DNA of 64,000 nucleotides from Diaphorobacter sp. HDW4A (GTDB lineage Bacteria > Pseudomonadota > Gammaproteobacteria > Burkholderiales > Burkholderiaceae_C). Position 1 is the stretch's first letter. The number at the start of each line of letters is the position of its first letter. The position numbers and the translations under genes are program-made. Shown here in pieces: positions 1-8,562 of this stretch. The stretch is taken from contig NZ_CP049910.1 of NCBI RefSeq assembly GCF_011305995.1, forward strand, positions 868,001 to 932,000. The letters run 5' to 3'. Under the pieces are notes generated by a model that made no database searches, was not told the DNA's origin, and saw only the letters and a list, made by a program, of their open reading frames with translations.

Positions 1-1
1 C

Positions 2-394
2 ATCGACGACGACTCCAACCAGACCGGCCAGATGCTGGCTGCGCTGGCCGATCTGCCCCAAGCCACCAACGCCTCAAAGGTCGAAGTCGCTGGCGACAAG
101 GTCTCGGTCACGCGTGAAGTGGACGGGGGTCTGGAAACTCTGAGCCTGAACATCCCTGCCGTCATCACCACCGACCTGCGTTTGAACGAGCCACGTTATG
201 TGACTCTGCCGAACATCATGAAGGCCAAGAAGAAGCAGCTGGACACGTTCAAGCCTGAAGACCTGGGCGTTGATGTGATCCCGCGTCTGAAGACCGTGAA
301 GGTCTCTGAGCCCGCCAAGCGTGGCGCTGGCGTGAAGGTGCCTGATGTGGCAGCGCTGGTCGACAAGCTCAAGAACGAAGCCAAAGTGATCTGA
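2..394 (+). CDS. etfB: Electron transfer flavoprotein beta subunit, C-terminal part (cut by window start)
   Basis: Beta subunit of the soluble FAD/AMP-containing ETF heterodimer, which accepts electrons from acyl-CoA dehydrogenases and passes them to ETF-quinone oxidoreductase. The reading frame is open from base 2, and the first visible residues ([12 protein letters not shown]) lie within the conserved beta-subunit core, so the true start is upstream of the window. About 130 of the usual ~249 residues are present, including the conserved [15 protein letters not shown] segment. The gene ends 16 bases before etfA, the standard etfBA operon arrangement, and an acyl-CoA dehydrogenase follows. 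The family assignment is secure. Confidence 0.95.
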   Translation: MDDDSNQTGQMLAALADLPQATNASKVEVAGDKVSVTREVDGGLETLSLNIPAVITTDLRLNEPRYVTLPNIMKAKKKQLDTFKPEDLGVDVIPRLKTVKVSEPAKRGAGVKVPDVAALVDKLKNEAKVI

Positions 395-410
395 AGAGGA
401 GACAACTGAA

Positions 411-1343
411 ATGACCGCACTCGTTATTGCAGAACACGACAACGCTTCGATCAAGAGCGCCACGCTGAACGCCGTTACCGCCGCCAAGGCCTGCGACGCT
501 GATGTTCATGTGCTCGTCGCTGGTGAAGGCGCAGCCGCTGCAGCCCAAGCCGCAGCCCAGATCGCTGGCGTTTCCAAGGTGATTCTGGCTGAAGGCGCAA
601 GCCTGAAGAATGGCCTGGCCGAGAACGTTGCTGCCCAAGTTCTGGCCATCGCGTCGAACTACAGCCACATCTTGTTCCCCGCCACAGCCGCAGGCAAGAA
701 CGTGGCTCCGCGCGTTGCTGCCAAGCTGGACGTGGCACAGATCAGCGACATCACCAAGGTGGTTTCGGCTGACACCTTCGAGCGTCCGATCTACGCGGGT
801 AACGCGATTGCCACCGTGCAGTCTGTGGACGGCACCAAGGTCATCACCGTTCGCGGAACAGGCTTTGATGCAGCGCCAACAACGGGTGGTTCCGCTACCG
901 TTGAAACGGTTGCCGCAGTGGCCGATTCCGGCAAGAGCGCCTTCGTGGGCCGCGAAGTCACCAAGAACGATCGTCCCGAGCTGACAGCAGCCAAGATCAT
1001 CGTCTCCGGTGGTCGCGCGCTGGGCTCGGCCGAGAAGTTCACCGAAGTGATGACGCCGCTGGCCGACAAGCTGAACGCAGCCATCGGCGCAAGCCGCGCA
1101 GCGGTGGACGCAGGCTACGCACCCAACGATCTGCAAGTCGGCCAGACGGGCAAGATCGTTGCGCCGCAGTTGTACATCGCAGCCGGTATCTCCGGCGCGA
1201 TCCAGCATCTGGCCGGCATGAAGGATTCCAAGGTGATCGTGGCGATCAACAAGGACGAAGAAGCGCCGATCTTCTCGGTGGCGGATTACGGTCTGGTGGC
1301 CGACCTGTTCGTGGCTGTGCCTGAGCTGGTCAAGGCCTTGTAA
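411..1343 (+). CDS. etfA: Electron transfer flavoprotein alpha subunit
   Basis: Alpha subunit of ETF, 310 residues (family usual ~310). It carries most of the FAD site: the C-terminal FAD domain contains [11 protein letters not shown] and the following [14 protein letters not shown], a family signature, and [11 protein letters not shown] lies earlier at about residue 197. An AGGAG Shine-Dalgarno sequence lies just upstream of the ATG. The gene is translated from the same message as etfB and is followed by a strong hairpin terminator, so etfBA looks like a closed transcription unit. The next gene, an acyl-CoA dehydrogenase, is a plausible electron donor to this ETF. Confidence 0.97.
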   Translation: MTALVIAEHDNASIKSATLNAVTAAKACDADVHVLVAGEGAAAAAQAAAQIAGVSKVILAEGASLKNGLAENVAAQVLAIASNYSHILFPATAAGKNVAPRVAAKLDVAQISDITKVVSADTFERPIYAGNAIATVQSVDGTKVITVRGTGFDAAPTTGGSATVETVAAVADSGKSAFVGREVTKNDRPELTAAKIIVSGGRALGSAEKFTEVMTPLADKLNAAIGASRAAVDAGYAPNDLQVGQTGKIVAPQLYIAAGISGAIQHLAGMKDSKVIVAINKDEEAPIFSVADYGLVADLFVAVPELVKAL

Positions 1344-1363
1344 GCCGACGGCGATACAAAACG

Positions 1364-1391
1364 GGGCATCCTGCGTGATGCCCTTTTTTTT
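1364..1391 (+). terminator. Rho-independent terminator of etfBA
   Basis: Perfect 7-bp stem GGGCATC/GATGCCC with a 6-base loop, followed directly by a run of eight T. It lies 20 bases after the etfA stop and before the acyl-CoA dehydrogenase start. Confidence 0.85.
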
Positions 1392-1425
1392 GCCAGTTTT
1401 TGCAATTTTTTATTGAGTTACCACC

Positions 1426-3216
1426 ATGAGCTACGTCGCACCCCTCAAGGACATGCTGTTTGACATCGAGCACCTCGCCAACATCGAGCAGGTTGCAAAG
1501 ATCCCCGGTTTCGAAGACGCAGGTCTTGAAACCGCACAAGCCGTGCTGGAGGAATGTGCCAAGCTCTGCGAAGGCGTGGTGGCTCCGTTGAATGTGCCCG
1601 GTGACCTGAATCCCTCGTCGTGGAAAGACGGTGTCGTCACCACCACGCCGGGTTTCAAGGACGCCTTCAAACAATACGGAGAAGGCGGTTGGCAAGGCCT
1701 GCAGCACCCGGTTGATTTTGGCGGTCAGGGCTTGCCCAAGGCCATCGGCGCTGCCTGCATCGAAATGCTCAACAGCGCCAACCTGAGCTTTGCGTTATGC
1801 CCGCTGCTGACCGACGGCGCCATCGAAGCGCTGCTCACTGCAGGCAGCGATGAGCTCAAGGCCACCTATCTCGAAAAGCTCGTGACCGGCCAGTGGACCG
1901 GCACGATGAATCTGACCGAGCCGCAGGCGGGTTCTGACCTCGCGCTGGTTCGCACCAAGGCCGAGCCGCAGCCCGATGGCAGCTACAAGGTCTTCGGCAC
2001 CAAGATTTTCATCACCTACGGTGAGCACGACATGACGGACAACATCGTCCATCTGGTGCTCGCCCGCGTGGCGGGTGCGCCCGAAGGCGTGAAGGGCATC
2101 AGTCTGTTCGTCGTGCCCAAGTTCATGGTGAACAAGGACGGCTCGCTCGGCGACCGCAACGACGTGCAATGCGTCTCCATCGAACACAAGATGGGCATCA
2201 AGGCATCGCCCACCGCCGTGCTGCAGTTCGGTGACCACGGCGGCGCCATCGGCTATCTGGTCGGCGAAGAAAACCGTGGCCTCGAGTACATGTTCATCAT
2301 GATGAACGCCGCGCGCTATGCCGTCGGTGTGCAGGGCATCGCCGTGGCCGACCGTGCCTACCAGAAGGCCGTGGCCTACGCCAAGGACCGCGTGCAAAGC
2401 CGCCCGGTCGATGGTTCGGTCAAGGGCAGCGCCACCATCATTCACCACCCCGACGTGCGCCGCATGCTCATGACCATGCGCGCCTACGTCGAAGGCTGCC
2501 GCGCGATGGCGCTGACCGGCGCTGCCGCGTATGACGCAGCGCACGCCCATCCCGATGCGCAAGTGCGTGCCGACAATGCCACGTTCTACGAATTCCTCGT
2601 TCCGCTGATCAAGGGCTACAGCACCGAAATGAGCCTCGAAGTCACCAGCCTGGGCGTGCAGGTGCACGGCGGCATGGGCTTCATCGAAGAAACTGGTGCA
2701 GCGCAGTACTACCGCGACGCCAAGATCCTGACCATCTACGAAGGCACTACCGCCATCCAGGCTAACGACCTCGTGGGCCGCAAGACCACGCGCGACGGCG
2801 GCGCATCCGCCAAGGCGATTGCCGCGCAGATCGAGAAGACCGAAGCCGAGTTGATCGCCAACGGCAGCGACAACGCCAGGGCCGTCGCCGCACGCCTGGC
2901 CACCGCACGCAAGGCCTTCCTTGATGTGGTGGATTTCATGGCCGGTGCTGCGAAGAGCTCGCCCAACGACGTCTACGCAGGCAGCGTGCCTTACCTGATG
3001 CTTGCCGGCAATCTGGTCGCAGGCTGGCAGCTCGCGCGCGCGTTGCTCATCGCGCAGGATCTGTCCGCCAAGGGCGAAGACAAGCTGTTCATGGACGCCA
3101 AGATCGCCACCGCACGTTTCTACGCCGATCACATTCTCGTGAAGACCGGCGCGCTGCGCGACAGCGTTGTCGATGGCGCATCTACCGTGATGGCACTGCC
3201 GCAAGAAGCGTTCTGA
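1426..3216 (+). CDS. Acyl-CoA dehydrogenase of the ~600-residue DmdC-like type
   Basis: FAD-dependent acyl-CoA dehydrogenase, 596 residues, longer than classical ~380-residue enzymes because of N- and C-terminal extensions, as in the DmdC/FadE-like group. The core is visible: MNLTEPQAGSDLALVRT (FAD/substrate loop, about residue 160), the central beta domain, and LTIYEGTTAIQANDLVGRK near residue 440, which carries the Glu expected to be the catalytic base. The last ~120 residues match the acetyl-CoA dehydrogenase-like C-terminal domain of this group. It follows etfBA, its likely electron acceptor, but has its own start after the terminator. The substrate cannot be told from sequence. Confidence 0.93.
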   Translation: MSYVAPLKDMLFDIEHLANIEQVAKIPGFEDAGLETAQAVLEECAKLCEGVVAPLNVPGDLNPSSWKDGVVTTTPGFKDAFKQYGEGGWQGLQHPVDFGGQGLPKAIGAACIEMLNSANLSFALCPLLTDGAIEALLTAGSDELKATYLEKLVTGQWTGTMNLTEPQAGSDLALVRTKAEPQPDGSYKVFGTKIFITYGEHDMTDNIVHLVLARVAGAPEGVKGISLFVVPKFMVNKDGSLGDRNDVQCVSIEHKMGIKASPTAVLQFGDHGGAIGYLVGEENRGLEYMFIMMNAARYAVGVQGIAVADRAYQKAVAYAKDRVQSRPVDGSVKGSATIIHHPDVRRMLMTMRAYVEGCRAMALTGAAAYDAAHAHPDAQVRADNATFYEFLVPLIKGYSTEMSLEVTSLGVQVHGGMGFIEETGAAQYYRDAKILTIYEGTTAIQANDLVGRKTTRDGGASAKAIAAQIEKTEAELIANGSDNARAVAARLATARKAFLDVVDFMAGAAKSSPNDVYAGSVPYLMLAGNLVAGWQLARALLIAQDLSAKGEDKLFMDAKIATARFYADHILVKTGALRDSVVDGASTVMALPQEAF

Positions 3217-3327
3217 TCGCAATCTGATCGTGCACCGCCGCCGATGTTTTTCACGCAGAGCATCGGCGGCAACAACCTCGTCACGACAACACCCGTATAA
3301 CACCCCCTATCTCAGGAGACTCTCGCC

Positions 3328-4281
3328 ATGTCCAAGCTGCCCCCCGTGCTGCAAAAGCTCGCGCTGCCCGTGATCGCATCGCCGATGTTTATCGTCAGCA
3401 CACCCGCGCTGGTGATTGCGCAGTGCAAGGCCGGCATCATCGGCTCAATGCCCTCGCTCAACGCACGCCCGGCAGAGCAGCTCGACGACTGGCTGGCCGA
3501 GATCACCGAAACGCTGGCCGCCTGGGACAAGGCCCACCCCGATACCCCTTCTGCTCCGTTCGCGATCAACCAGATCGTGCACAAGAGCAATGACCGCCTG
3601 GAACACGACCTGCAGGTCTGCGCCAAGTACAAGGTGCCACTCATCATCACCAGCCTCGGTGCGCGCGAAGACCTGAATCAGGCCGTGCATAGCTGGGGTG
3701 GCGTAGTGCTGCACGACATCATCAACAACAAGTTCGCGCGCAAGGCCATCGAAAAAGGCGCCGATGGCCTGATCGCCGTCGCCGCCGGTGCGGGCGGCCA
3801 CGCGGGCGTGAAGAGCCCGTTCGCGCTGATCCAGGAAATCCGCCAGTGGTTCGATGGCCCGGTGGCGCTCTCGGGCTCTATCTCCACTGGCGACGCGGTG
3901 CTCGCCGCACAGGCCATGGGAGCCGACTTCGCCTACATCGGTTCGGCCTTCATCGTCACGGAAGAAGCCCGCGCCTCGGACGCCTACAAACAGGCCATCG
4001 TCGACAGCAACTCCGACGACATCATCTACAGCAACCTGTTCACCGGCGTGCACGGCAACTATCTGGCCGCCAGCATCCGCGCGGCCGGTCTCGACCCTGA
4101 GAATCTGCCCGAATCCGACCCCAGCAAGATGAACTTCGGCGGCGGCGCAGCCAAGGCCTGGAAGGACATCTGGGGCAGCGGGCAGGGCATCGGCAGCATC
4201 GACAAGATCAGCTCGACGGCCGAGTTTGTGGCTAGGCTCAAGCGGGAATACGCGGCGGCGCGGGACCGCCTCAAGCTGTAA
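3328..4281 (+). CDS. Nitronate monooxygenase (2-nitropropane dioxygenase family)
   Basis: FMN-dependent TIM-barrel enzyme of 317 residues. Visible hallmarks are the N-terminal PVIASPMFIVSTPALV strand, the IITSLGAREDL strand, the AAGAGGHAG glycine-rich phosphate loop near residue 155, and VALSGSISTGDAVLAAQAMGAD near residue 180, all typical of class II nitronate monooxygenases, which oxidise alkyl nitronates such as propionate 3-nitronate. A good AGGAG ribosome site precedes the ATG. The gene is monocistronic, facing the MFS gene tail to tail with a 9-base gap. Some family members are annotated only as flavin oxidoreductases, so the exact substrate is inferred. Confidence 0.92.
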   Translation: MSKLPPVLQKLALPVIASPMFIVSTPALVIAQCKAGIIGSMPSLNARPAEQLDDWLAEITETLAAWDKAHPDTPSAPFAINQIVHKSNDRLEHDLQVCAKYKVPLIITSLGAREDLNQAVHSWGGVVLHDIINNKFARKAIEKGADGLIAVAAGAGGHAGVKSPFALIQEIRQWFDGPVALSGSISTGDAVLAAQAMGADFAYIGSAFIVTEEARASDAYKQAIVDSNSDDIIYSNLFTGVHGNYLAASIRAAGLDPENLPESDPSKMNFGGGAAKAWKDIWGSGQGIGSIDKISSTAEFVARLKREYAAARDRLKL

Positions 4282-4290
4282 AAACTACGC

Positions 4291-5565
4291 TCACGCAGCT
4301 TTCAGAATGAGCGCCTTCGGGCGCTCTTCCTTTATGGGCAGATTGACCAGCGCCGCCAACACGGCGAGCGTCGCGTCGGCCCACCAGATCCAGTCGTAGT
4401 TGCCCGTCGCCACTACGGCCAGCCCACCAAGCCACGCTCCCAGAAATCCACCGATCTGGTGCGTGAACAGCGTCAGCCCGAACAGCGTGGCCAGATAGCG
4501 CGCCCCGAACAGCTTTGCCGTGAGCCCGGCCGTTGGCGGCACGGTTGCCAGCCAGGTTGACCCCAGCACGATGGCAAAGAGATAGAACGTGATCGGCTCC
4601 TTCGGCGCGGCCATGAAGACCAGAATCGCCACTGCACGCGAGGCATACATCCAGAACAGGATCATCTTCATGCGCACGCGTGAACCCATCGCGCCCGCCA
4701 CCAGACTTCCCACCACATTGGCAAGCCCGATTAGCGCGAGCGAGGTTGACGCCACGTTTGCGCTCAGCCCGCAAAGATCCACCTCGCCCGGCATGTGCGT
4801 GACCAGAAACGCGATGTGAAACCCGCAGGTGAAAAATCCGGCGTGCAGGCACCAGTAGCTCTTGTCGCGCAGCGCGATCTTGAGTTGCTGGCGCAGGGTG
4901 AGCGCGTTGCCATCCACTGCATGGCCCTTGCCTGTGCTTGCGTTAGGGGGCGCGCCGCGCAGCCACCACGCCATCGGCGCGGTCGTGAGCGCGACGACGG
5001 CCATCATCCACATCGCCTGCATCCAGCCAAAGGACGACATCACCGCCTGGTTGAGTGGCGCAAAGATGAACTGCCCCATGCTGCCGCCCGCGTTGATCAC
5101 GCCGCCCGCAAACGAGCGCTTCTCGGGCGCAATGCGCTGCGCCGTGGCGCCGATCAGAATCGAAAAACTCCCCGCCCCCGCGCCCGCCGCGCTCAGAATG
5201 CCGATGGCGAAGATAAGCCCCCATTCGCTCGTGACCTGCGTGGTGAGCGCGCTGCCAGCAGCCAGCAGAAACGCACCGAAGACAATCACCCGCGCTGGCC
5301 CCCAGCGATCTGCAATCGCGCCAAAGATCGGCTGAATTGCACCCCACACCAACTGTGCAATCGCCATCGCAAAACTGATCTTGGCAATGCCTAGACCCGT
5401 GTGCGAGTTGATCGGCGAGAGGAACAGCCCCAGCGATTGCCGAGAGCCCATGGTGATCATCAGAATCGCGGCGGCGACCAACACCAGCGTCCATGAGGTG
5501 GTGTGGGGCGCGATGGGTGATGAGAGCGAGGAAACCCCGGAGGTGGAAGAGGAGGGTTGGTTCAT
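4291..5565 (-). CDS. MFS transporter (12-TM, OFA-like)
   Basis: Major facilitator superfamily carrier of 424 residues with about twelve hydrophobic segments. The loop 2-3 motif is visible as GAIADRWGPARVIVFG near residue 82, and the second half starts after a hydrophilic loop around residues 205-225. The N-terminal ~25 residues are Ser/Thr/Pro-rich and cytoplasmic. It is divergently transcribed from a GcvA-like LysR regulator 130 bases away, which suggests that this regulator controls it. The substrate is unknown; the OFA/monocarboxylate-like appearance is only a general resemblance. Confidence 0.88.
   Translation of the reverse strand: MNQPSSSTSGVSSLSSPIAPHTTSWTLVLVAAAILMITMGSRQSLGLFLSPINSHTGLGIAKISFAMAIAQLVWGAIQPIFGAIADRWGPARVIVFGAFLLAAGSALTTQVTSEWGLIFAIGILSAAGAGAGSFSILIGATAQRIAPEKRSFAGGVINAGGSMGQFIFAPLNQAVMSSFGWMQAMWMMAVVALTTAPMAWWLRGAPPNASTGKGHAVDGNALTLRQQLKIALRDKSYWCLHAGFFTCGFHIAFLVTHMPGEVDLCGLSANVASTSLALIGLANVVGSLVAGAMGSRVRMKMILFWMYASRAVAILVFMAAPKEPITFYLFAIVLGSTWLATVPPTAGLTAKLFGARYLATLFGLTLFTHQIGGFLGAWLGGLAVVATGNYDWIWWADATLAVLAALVNLPIKEERPKALILKAA
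4309..4330 (+). terminator. Possible terminator inside the 3' end of the convergent MFS gene
   Basis: GAGCGCC-TTCG-GGCGCTC is a 7-bp stem with a stable TTCG tetraloop, followed by TTCCTTTAT. It lies 28 bases after the nitronate monooxygenase stop but within the last codons of the opposing MFS gene. The T tract is weak. Confidence 0.35.
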
Positions 5566-5695
5566 GAATAGACTCCCCAGATCGAGCAGAGCGGCATGGC
5601 TATCGTGAATCCGATTGGAAAATACCGATTGTTCAAGAATCGCCGTGTTGCTGACAAACGATTAAATCTGCGTCATACCATAGAATTTCTATTTC

Positions 5696-6586
5696 ATGAC
5701 TGCACCACTTCCCCTCAAGTCCCTCGTTGTTTTCGACGCCGCCATGCGCCACAAAAGCTTCACGCTCGCTGCGCAGGAGCTGCACGTCACGCCAGGAGCC
5801 GTAGGCCAGCAGATCCAGAAGCTCGAAGAATGGCTGGGTGCGCCCCTGTTCGTGCGCAGCGTTCGCCAGGTCATGCCCACCGCCGACGCCCAGACCTACT
5901 GGGCCGCCATCCAGCCCGCTTTGTCACGCATTCAGCAGGCCAGCGACCAATTGCGCCTGAGCCAGTCCAACGAAGTCTGGCTTTCCATGCCTCCGACGCT
6001 CGCTGCCAAATGGTTCGCCCCGCGCATGGCCGAGTTCTTGACGCTGCATCCCGAAGTCTCCCTGCACCTCGGTGCCACCACCGACCTCACAAACTTCGAC
6101 CGCGACCGGGCAGACCTGGCCATCCGCCACTTCAACGGCAACGACCCGCAATTGCAGGTTGACCTGCTCTATTCCGATGAAGCGCGCCTCTACTGCACCC
6201 CCGCCTATGTCGAACGCATAGCGCTTCAGACCCCTCATGATCTCGTGCGCGCCACCCTGCTCAACACCACCATCTTGCCGCACTGGGACGAATGGCTTGC
6301 TCGCTACAGCCACCTGACCCAAGCCCAGATTGCGGGCATCACGCGGCAGCATTTTGACCAGTCGGCACTGGCGATTGAAAGCGCGCGGCATGGACAGGGG
6401 GCGGTGTTGAGCAGTGCGATTCTTGTTGAGGCAGAGCTGCGCGATGGGGCACTAGTGGAGCCGTTTCGTGAGATGCGGCTGCCTGTGGGTAAGGCGTATT
6501 ACCTGGTACACCACCGGCAAGCGGAGTTGAGGCCTGCGGCTCGGGCGTTGAGGGAGTGGTTGTTGGGGGTGGCGGGCGGGGGATAG
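5696..6586 (+). CDS. LysR-family regulator, GcvA-like
   Basis: 296-residue LysR-type regulator. The winged helix-turn-helix occupies about residues 10-65, with KSFTLAAQELHVTPGAVGQQ as the recognition region and EEWLGAPLFVR as the wing. The effector-binding domain follows, with the GcvA-like feature WLSMPPTLAAKWFAPRM near residue 98. It diverges from the MFS transporter and probably binds the 130-base shared intergenic region. No ligand can be assigned. There is no clear Shine-Dalgarno sequence before the ATG at 5696. Confidence 0.92.
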   Translation: MTAPLPLKSLVVFDAAMRHKSFTLAAQELHVTPGAVGQQIQKLEEWLGAPLFVRSVRQVMPTADAQTYWAAIQPALSRIQQASDQLRLSQSNEVWLSMPPTLAAKWFAPRMAEFLTLHPEVSLHLGATTDLTNFDRDRADLAIRHFNGNDPQLQVDLLYSDEARLYCTPAYVERIALQTPHDLVRATLLNTTILPHWDEWLARYSHLTQAQIAGITRQHFDQSALAIESARHGQGAVLSSAILVEAELRDGALVEPFREMRLPVGKAYYLVHHRQAELRPAARALREWLLGVAGGG

Positions 6587-6717
6587 CCAGTAGTTGCAGA
6601 TTGGTTGCTGCTACCCAAAGTTCGCGTCAAAGGTGGCATGTATTGAAATGTCGCCGCATTTTGAGGCGGATGTATCGAGAATAGTCACCGAACCTTCCAT
6701 CCCCCGTCATTTAAGTC

Positions 6718-6731
6718 TTGACTTATATCAA
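6718..6731 (+). promoter_or_regulatory. FNR/ANR-type box upstream of cydD
   Basis: TTGAC-TTAT-ATCAA matches the FNR/ANR consensus TTGAT-N4-ATCAA at nine of ten defined positions. It lies 104 bases before the preferred cydD start. This fits oxygen-limited induction of cytochrome bd by an FNR-family activator; the activator itself is not in the window. Confidence 0.7.
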
Positions 6732-6834
6732 AGCGTGCATCTTTCCTTCCCTATCCGGTGAGTATTTGGCAGACAGTACTAACCCTAGTATCAGTAAATT
6801 CATATTAGTTTCTAACTCACAAGACACAGCGTTC

Positions 6835-8562
6835 ATGTCCAGTCGCTCGGAGGTCTCCTCGTCGTCCGTCAGTCAGTCAGTGGTGTCCGCCAGCGCCGCC
6901 CGCGCGGGCGCGATGCTGCAGATGCTGGCGGCGCTGTTGTGGCTGCCTCAGGCGTGGTGGATTGCGCAGGCGGTGCAGGTCATGGCGGCGGGTGGGGTGT
7001 CGCTAGCGTCTGCTTCGTCATCGGCCCAGGCGGGTGGCGTGCTGGCGCAGGTATTGCCGCTGGTGTTGGGCGTGCTCGCTGTAGGCGTGCTGCGGGCGGT
7101 GCTGGATGGGGCGGGCGTGCTGCGTGCGCAGATGGTGGCACGGGAACAACTGAGCCGGTTGCGTGGGCAGGTGATTCATGCCATTGCCAAGGCATCACCG
7201 ATGGACCGGGCGCAGGCGCCTTCGGGGCAGGTAGCGAGTGCGATGGCTGAGCAGGCTGAGGCCATTGTGCCGTGGCTGTCGCGATATCAGACGGCAATGT
7301 TCAAGGTGCGCTGCGTGCCGCTGGTGTTTGCTTTGGCGGTGGGATATTTCTCGTGGGTTGCGGCGTTTATTCTGCTGATAGCCGCGCCGTTGATTCCGGT
7401 GTTCATGGCGATTGTGGGCTGGCGTGCGCGGTCTGCAAGCGAAGAGCAGATGGTCGAGATTGGCGGTATGAACGGGTTTCTGCTGGACCGGCTGCGTGGG
7501 CTCAGCACCTTGCGTGCGCTGGGTGCGATCGATGCGACGGTCGAACGACTGCGTGCGCATGCCGAGTCGCTGCGCGAGCGCACGATGCGGGTGTTGCGCA
7601 TTGCGTTTCTGTCGTCTGCGGTGCTGGAGCTGTTTTCTGCTCTGGGTGTGGCGATGGTGGCGGTTTATGTGGGTTTTCACCTGCTGGGCACTCTCCACTT
7701 CGGCGCTTGGGGCGGCAAGCTGGAGCTTTCGCAGGCACTGTTTGTGCTGATGCTTGCGCCCGCGTTTTTTGATCCCTTGCGTGAGCTTTCTGCGGTCTGG
7801 CATGACAAGGCGTCGGGCGAGGCGGCGTTGAAGACGCTGGATGATGTACAGCGGCAGGCGGTAGCCGTGGTGGGCGTGGAGCACGGTGCGAAGTCCTTGC
7901 GCGAACAGCCTTCGCGCTGCGCTGTCTCGGTGGAGATCGATGCCCTGCAGGTCGGCGTGCCGGGACATGCGGTGGCGATTGCTGAATTGAATTTGCATGT
8001 GGCCGCTGGCGAGCATGTGGCGCTGTGGGCGCCGAGCGGGGCAGGCAAGTCCGTGCTGCTTGCGCAGTTGGCGGGCCTGATAGCGAGTGAGCGCGGCAGC
8101 ATCTATATCGATGGCGAAGCGCTGGGCGAAGACACGGCGTCCGCGCTGCGCTCGCGCATGGCATGGATGGGGCAGCAGACGCATGTGTTTGCGAGCTCGG
8201 TGCAGCGCAATGTGGTTTTGGGGCGCGCGGCGGTGAGCGCCGATGCTGTCATCCGGGCGGTGGAGTTGGCCGCGCTTGCGCAGATGTTTGCTGACCATCC
8301 TGTGGCCAGCCTCGGCGAAGGCGGCAGCGGGCTTTCGGGCGGAGAGGTGGTGCGCCTCGCTCTGGCGCGGCTGGCGGTGAATGAGCAGGCGGGTCTGTTG
8401 TTGGTCGATGAGCCGACGGCGCATCTCGATCCCGAGACGTCGGAGCAGGTGACGGAGGGGCTACTGCAGATCGCCAAGGGCAGAACGCTGATCGTTGCCA
8501 CGCACGATCCTCGTTTGGCGCTGCGCATGGATCGGGTGATCCGCTTGAAGGAAGGCGCATGA
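6835..8562 (+). CDS. cydD: Thiol reductant ABC exporter, CydD subunit
   Basis: Fused membrane/ATPase half of the CydDC exporter, which moves glutathione and cysteine to the periplasm and is needed to assemble cytochrome bd. 575 residues from the ATG at 6835 (E. coli CydD is 588). Six hydrophobic segments come first. The ATPase domain has Walker A APSGAGKSVLL near residue 400, signature LSGGE, and Walker B LLLVDEPTAHLD. The frame stays open upstream to a TTG at 6718, but that codon lies inside the FNR-type box, so the ATG at 6835 is preferred even though its Shine-Dalgarno is weak. Its last 4 bases overlap cydC. Confidence 0.93.
   Translation: MSSRSEVSSSSVSQSVVSASAARAGAMLQMLAALLWLPQAWWIAQAVQVMAAGGVSLASASSSAQAGGVLAQVLPLVLGVLAVGVLRAVLDGAGVLRAQMVAREQLSRLRGQVIHAIAKASPMDRAQAPSGQVASAMAEQAEAIVPWLSRYQTAMFKVRCVPLVFALAVGYFSWVAAFILLIAAPLIPVFMAIVGWRARSASEEQMVEIGGMNGFLLDRLRGLSTLRALGAIDATVERLRAHAESLRERTMRVLRIAFLSSAVLELFSALGVAMVAVYVGFHLLGTLHFGAWGGKLELSQALFVLMLAPAFFDPLRELSAVWHDKASGEAALKTLDDVQRQAVAVVGVEHGAKSLREQPSRCAVSVEIDALQVGVPGHAVAIAELNLHVAAGEHVALWAPSGAGKSVLLAQLAGLIASERGSIYIDGEALGEDTASALRSRMAWMGQQTHVFASSVQRNVVLGRAAVSADAVIRAVELAALAQMFADHPVASLGEGGSGLSGGEVVRLALARLAVNEQAGLLLVDEPTAHLDPETSEQVTEGLLQIAKGRTLIVATHDPRLALRMDRVIRLKEGA

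Noticed and set aside
6769..6785. GCAGACAGTACT match to the core of the 94-bp element upstream of cydD
   Set aside because: Only about 12 bases match and the flanks do not pair or resemble the arms; probably chance, though a decayed relic cannot be excluded.
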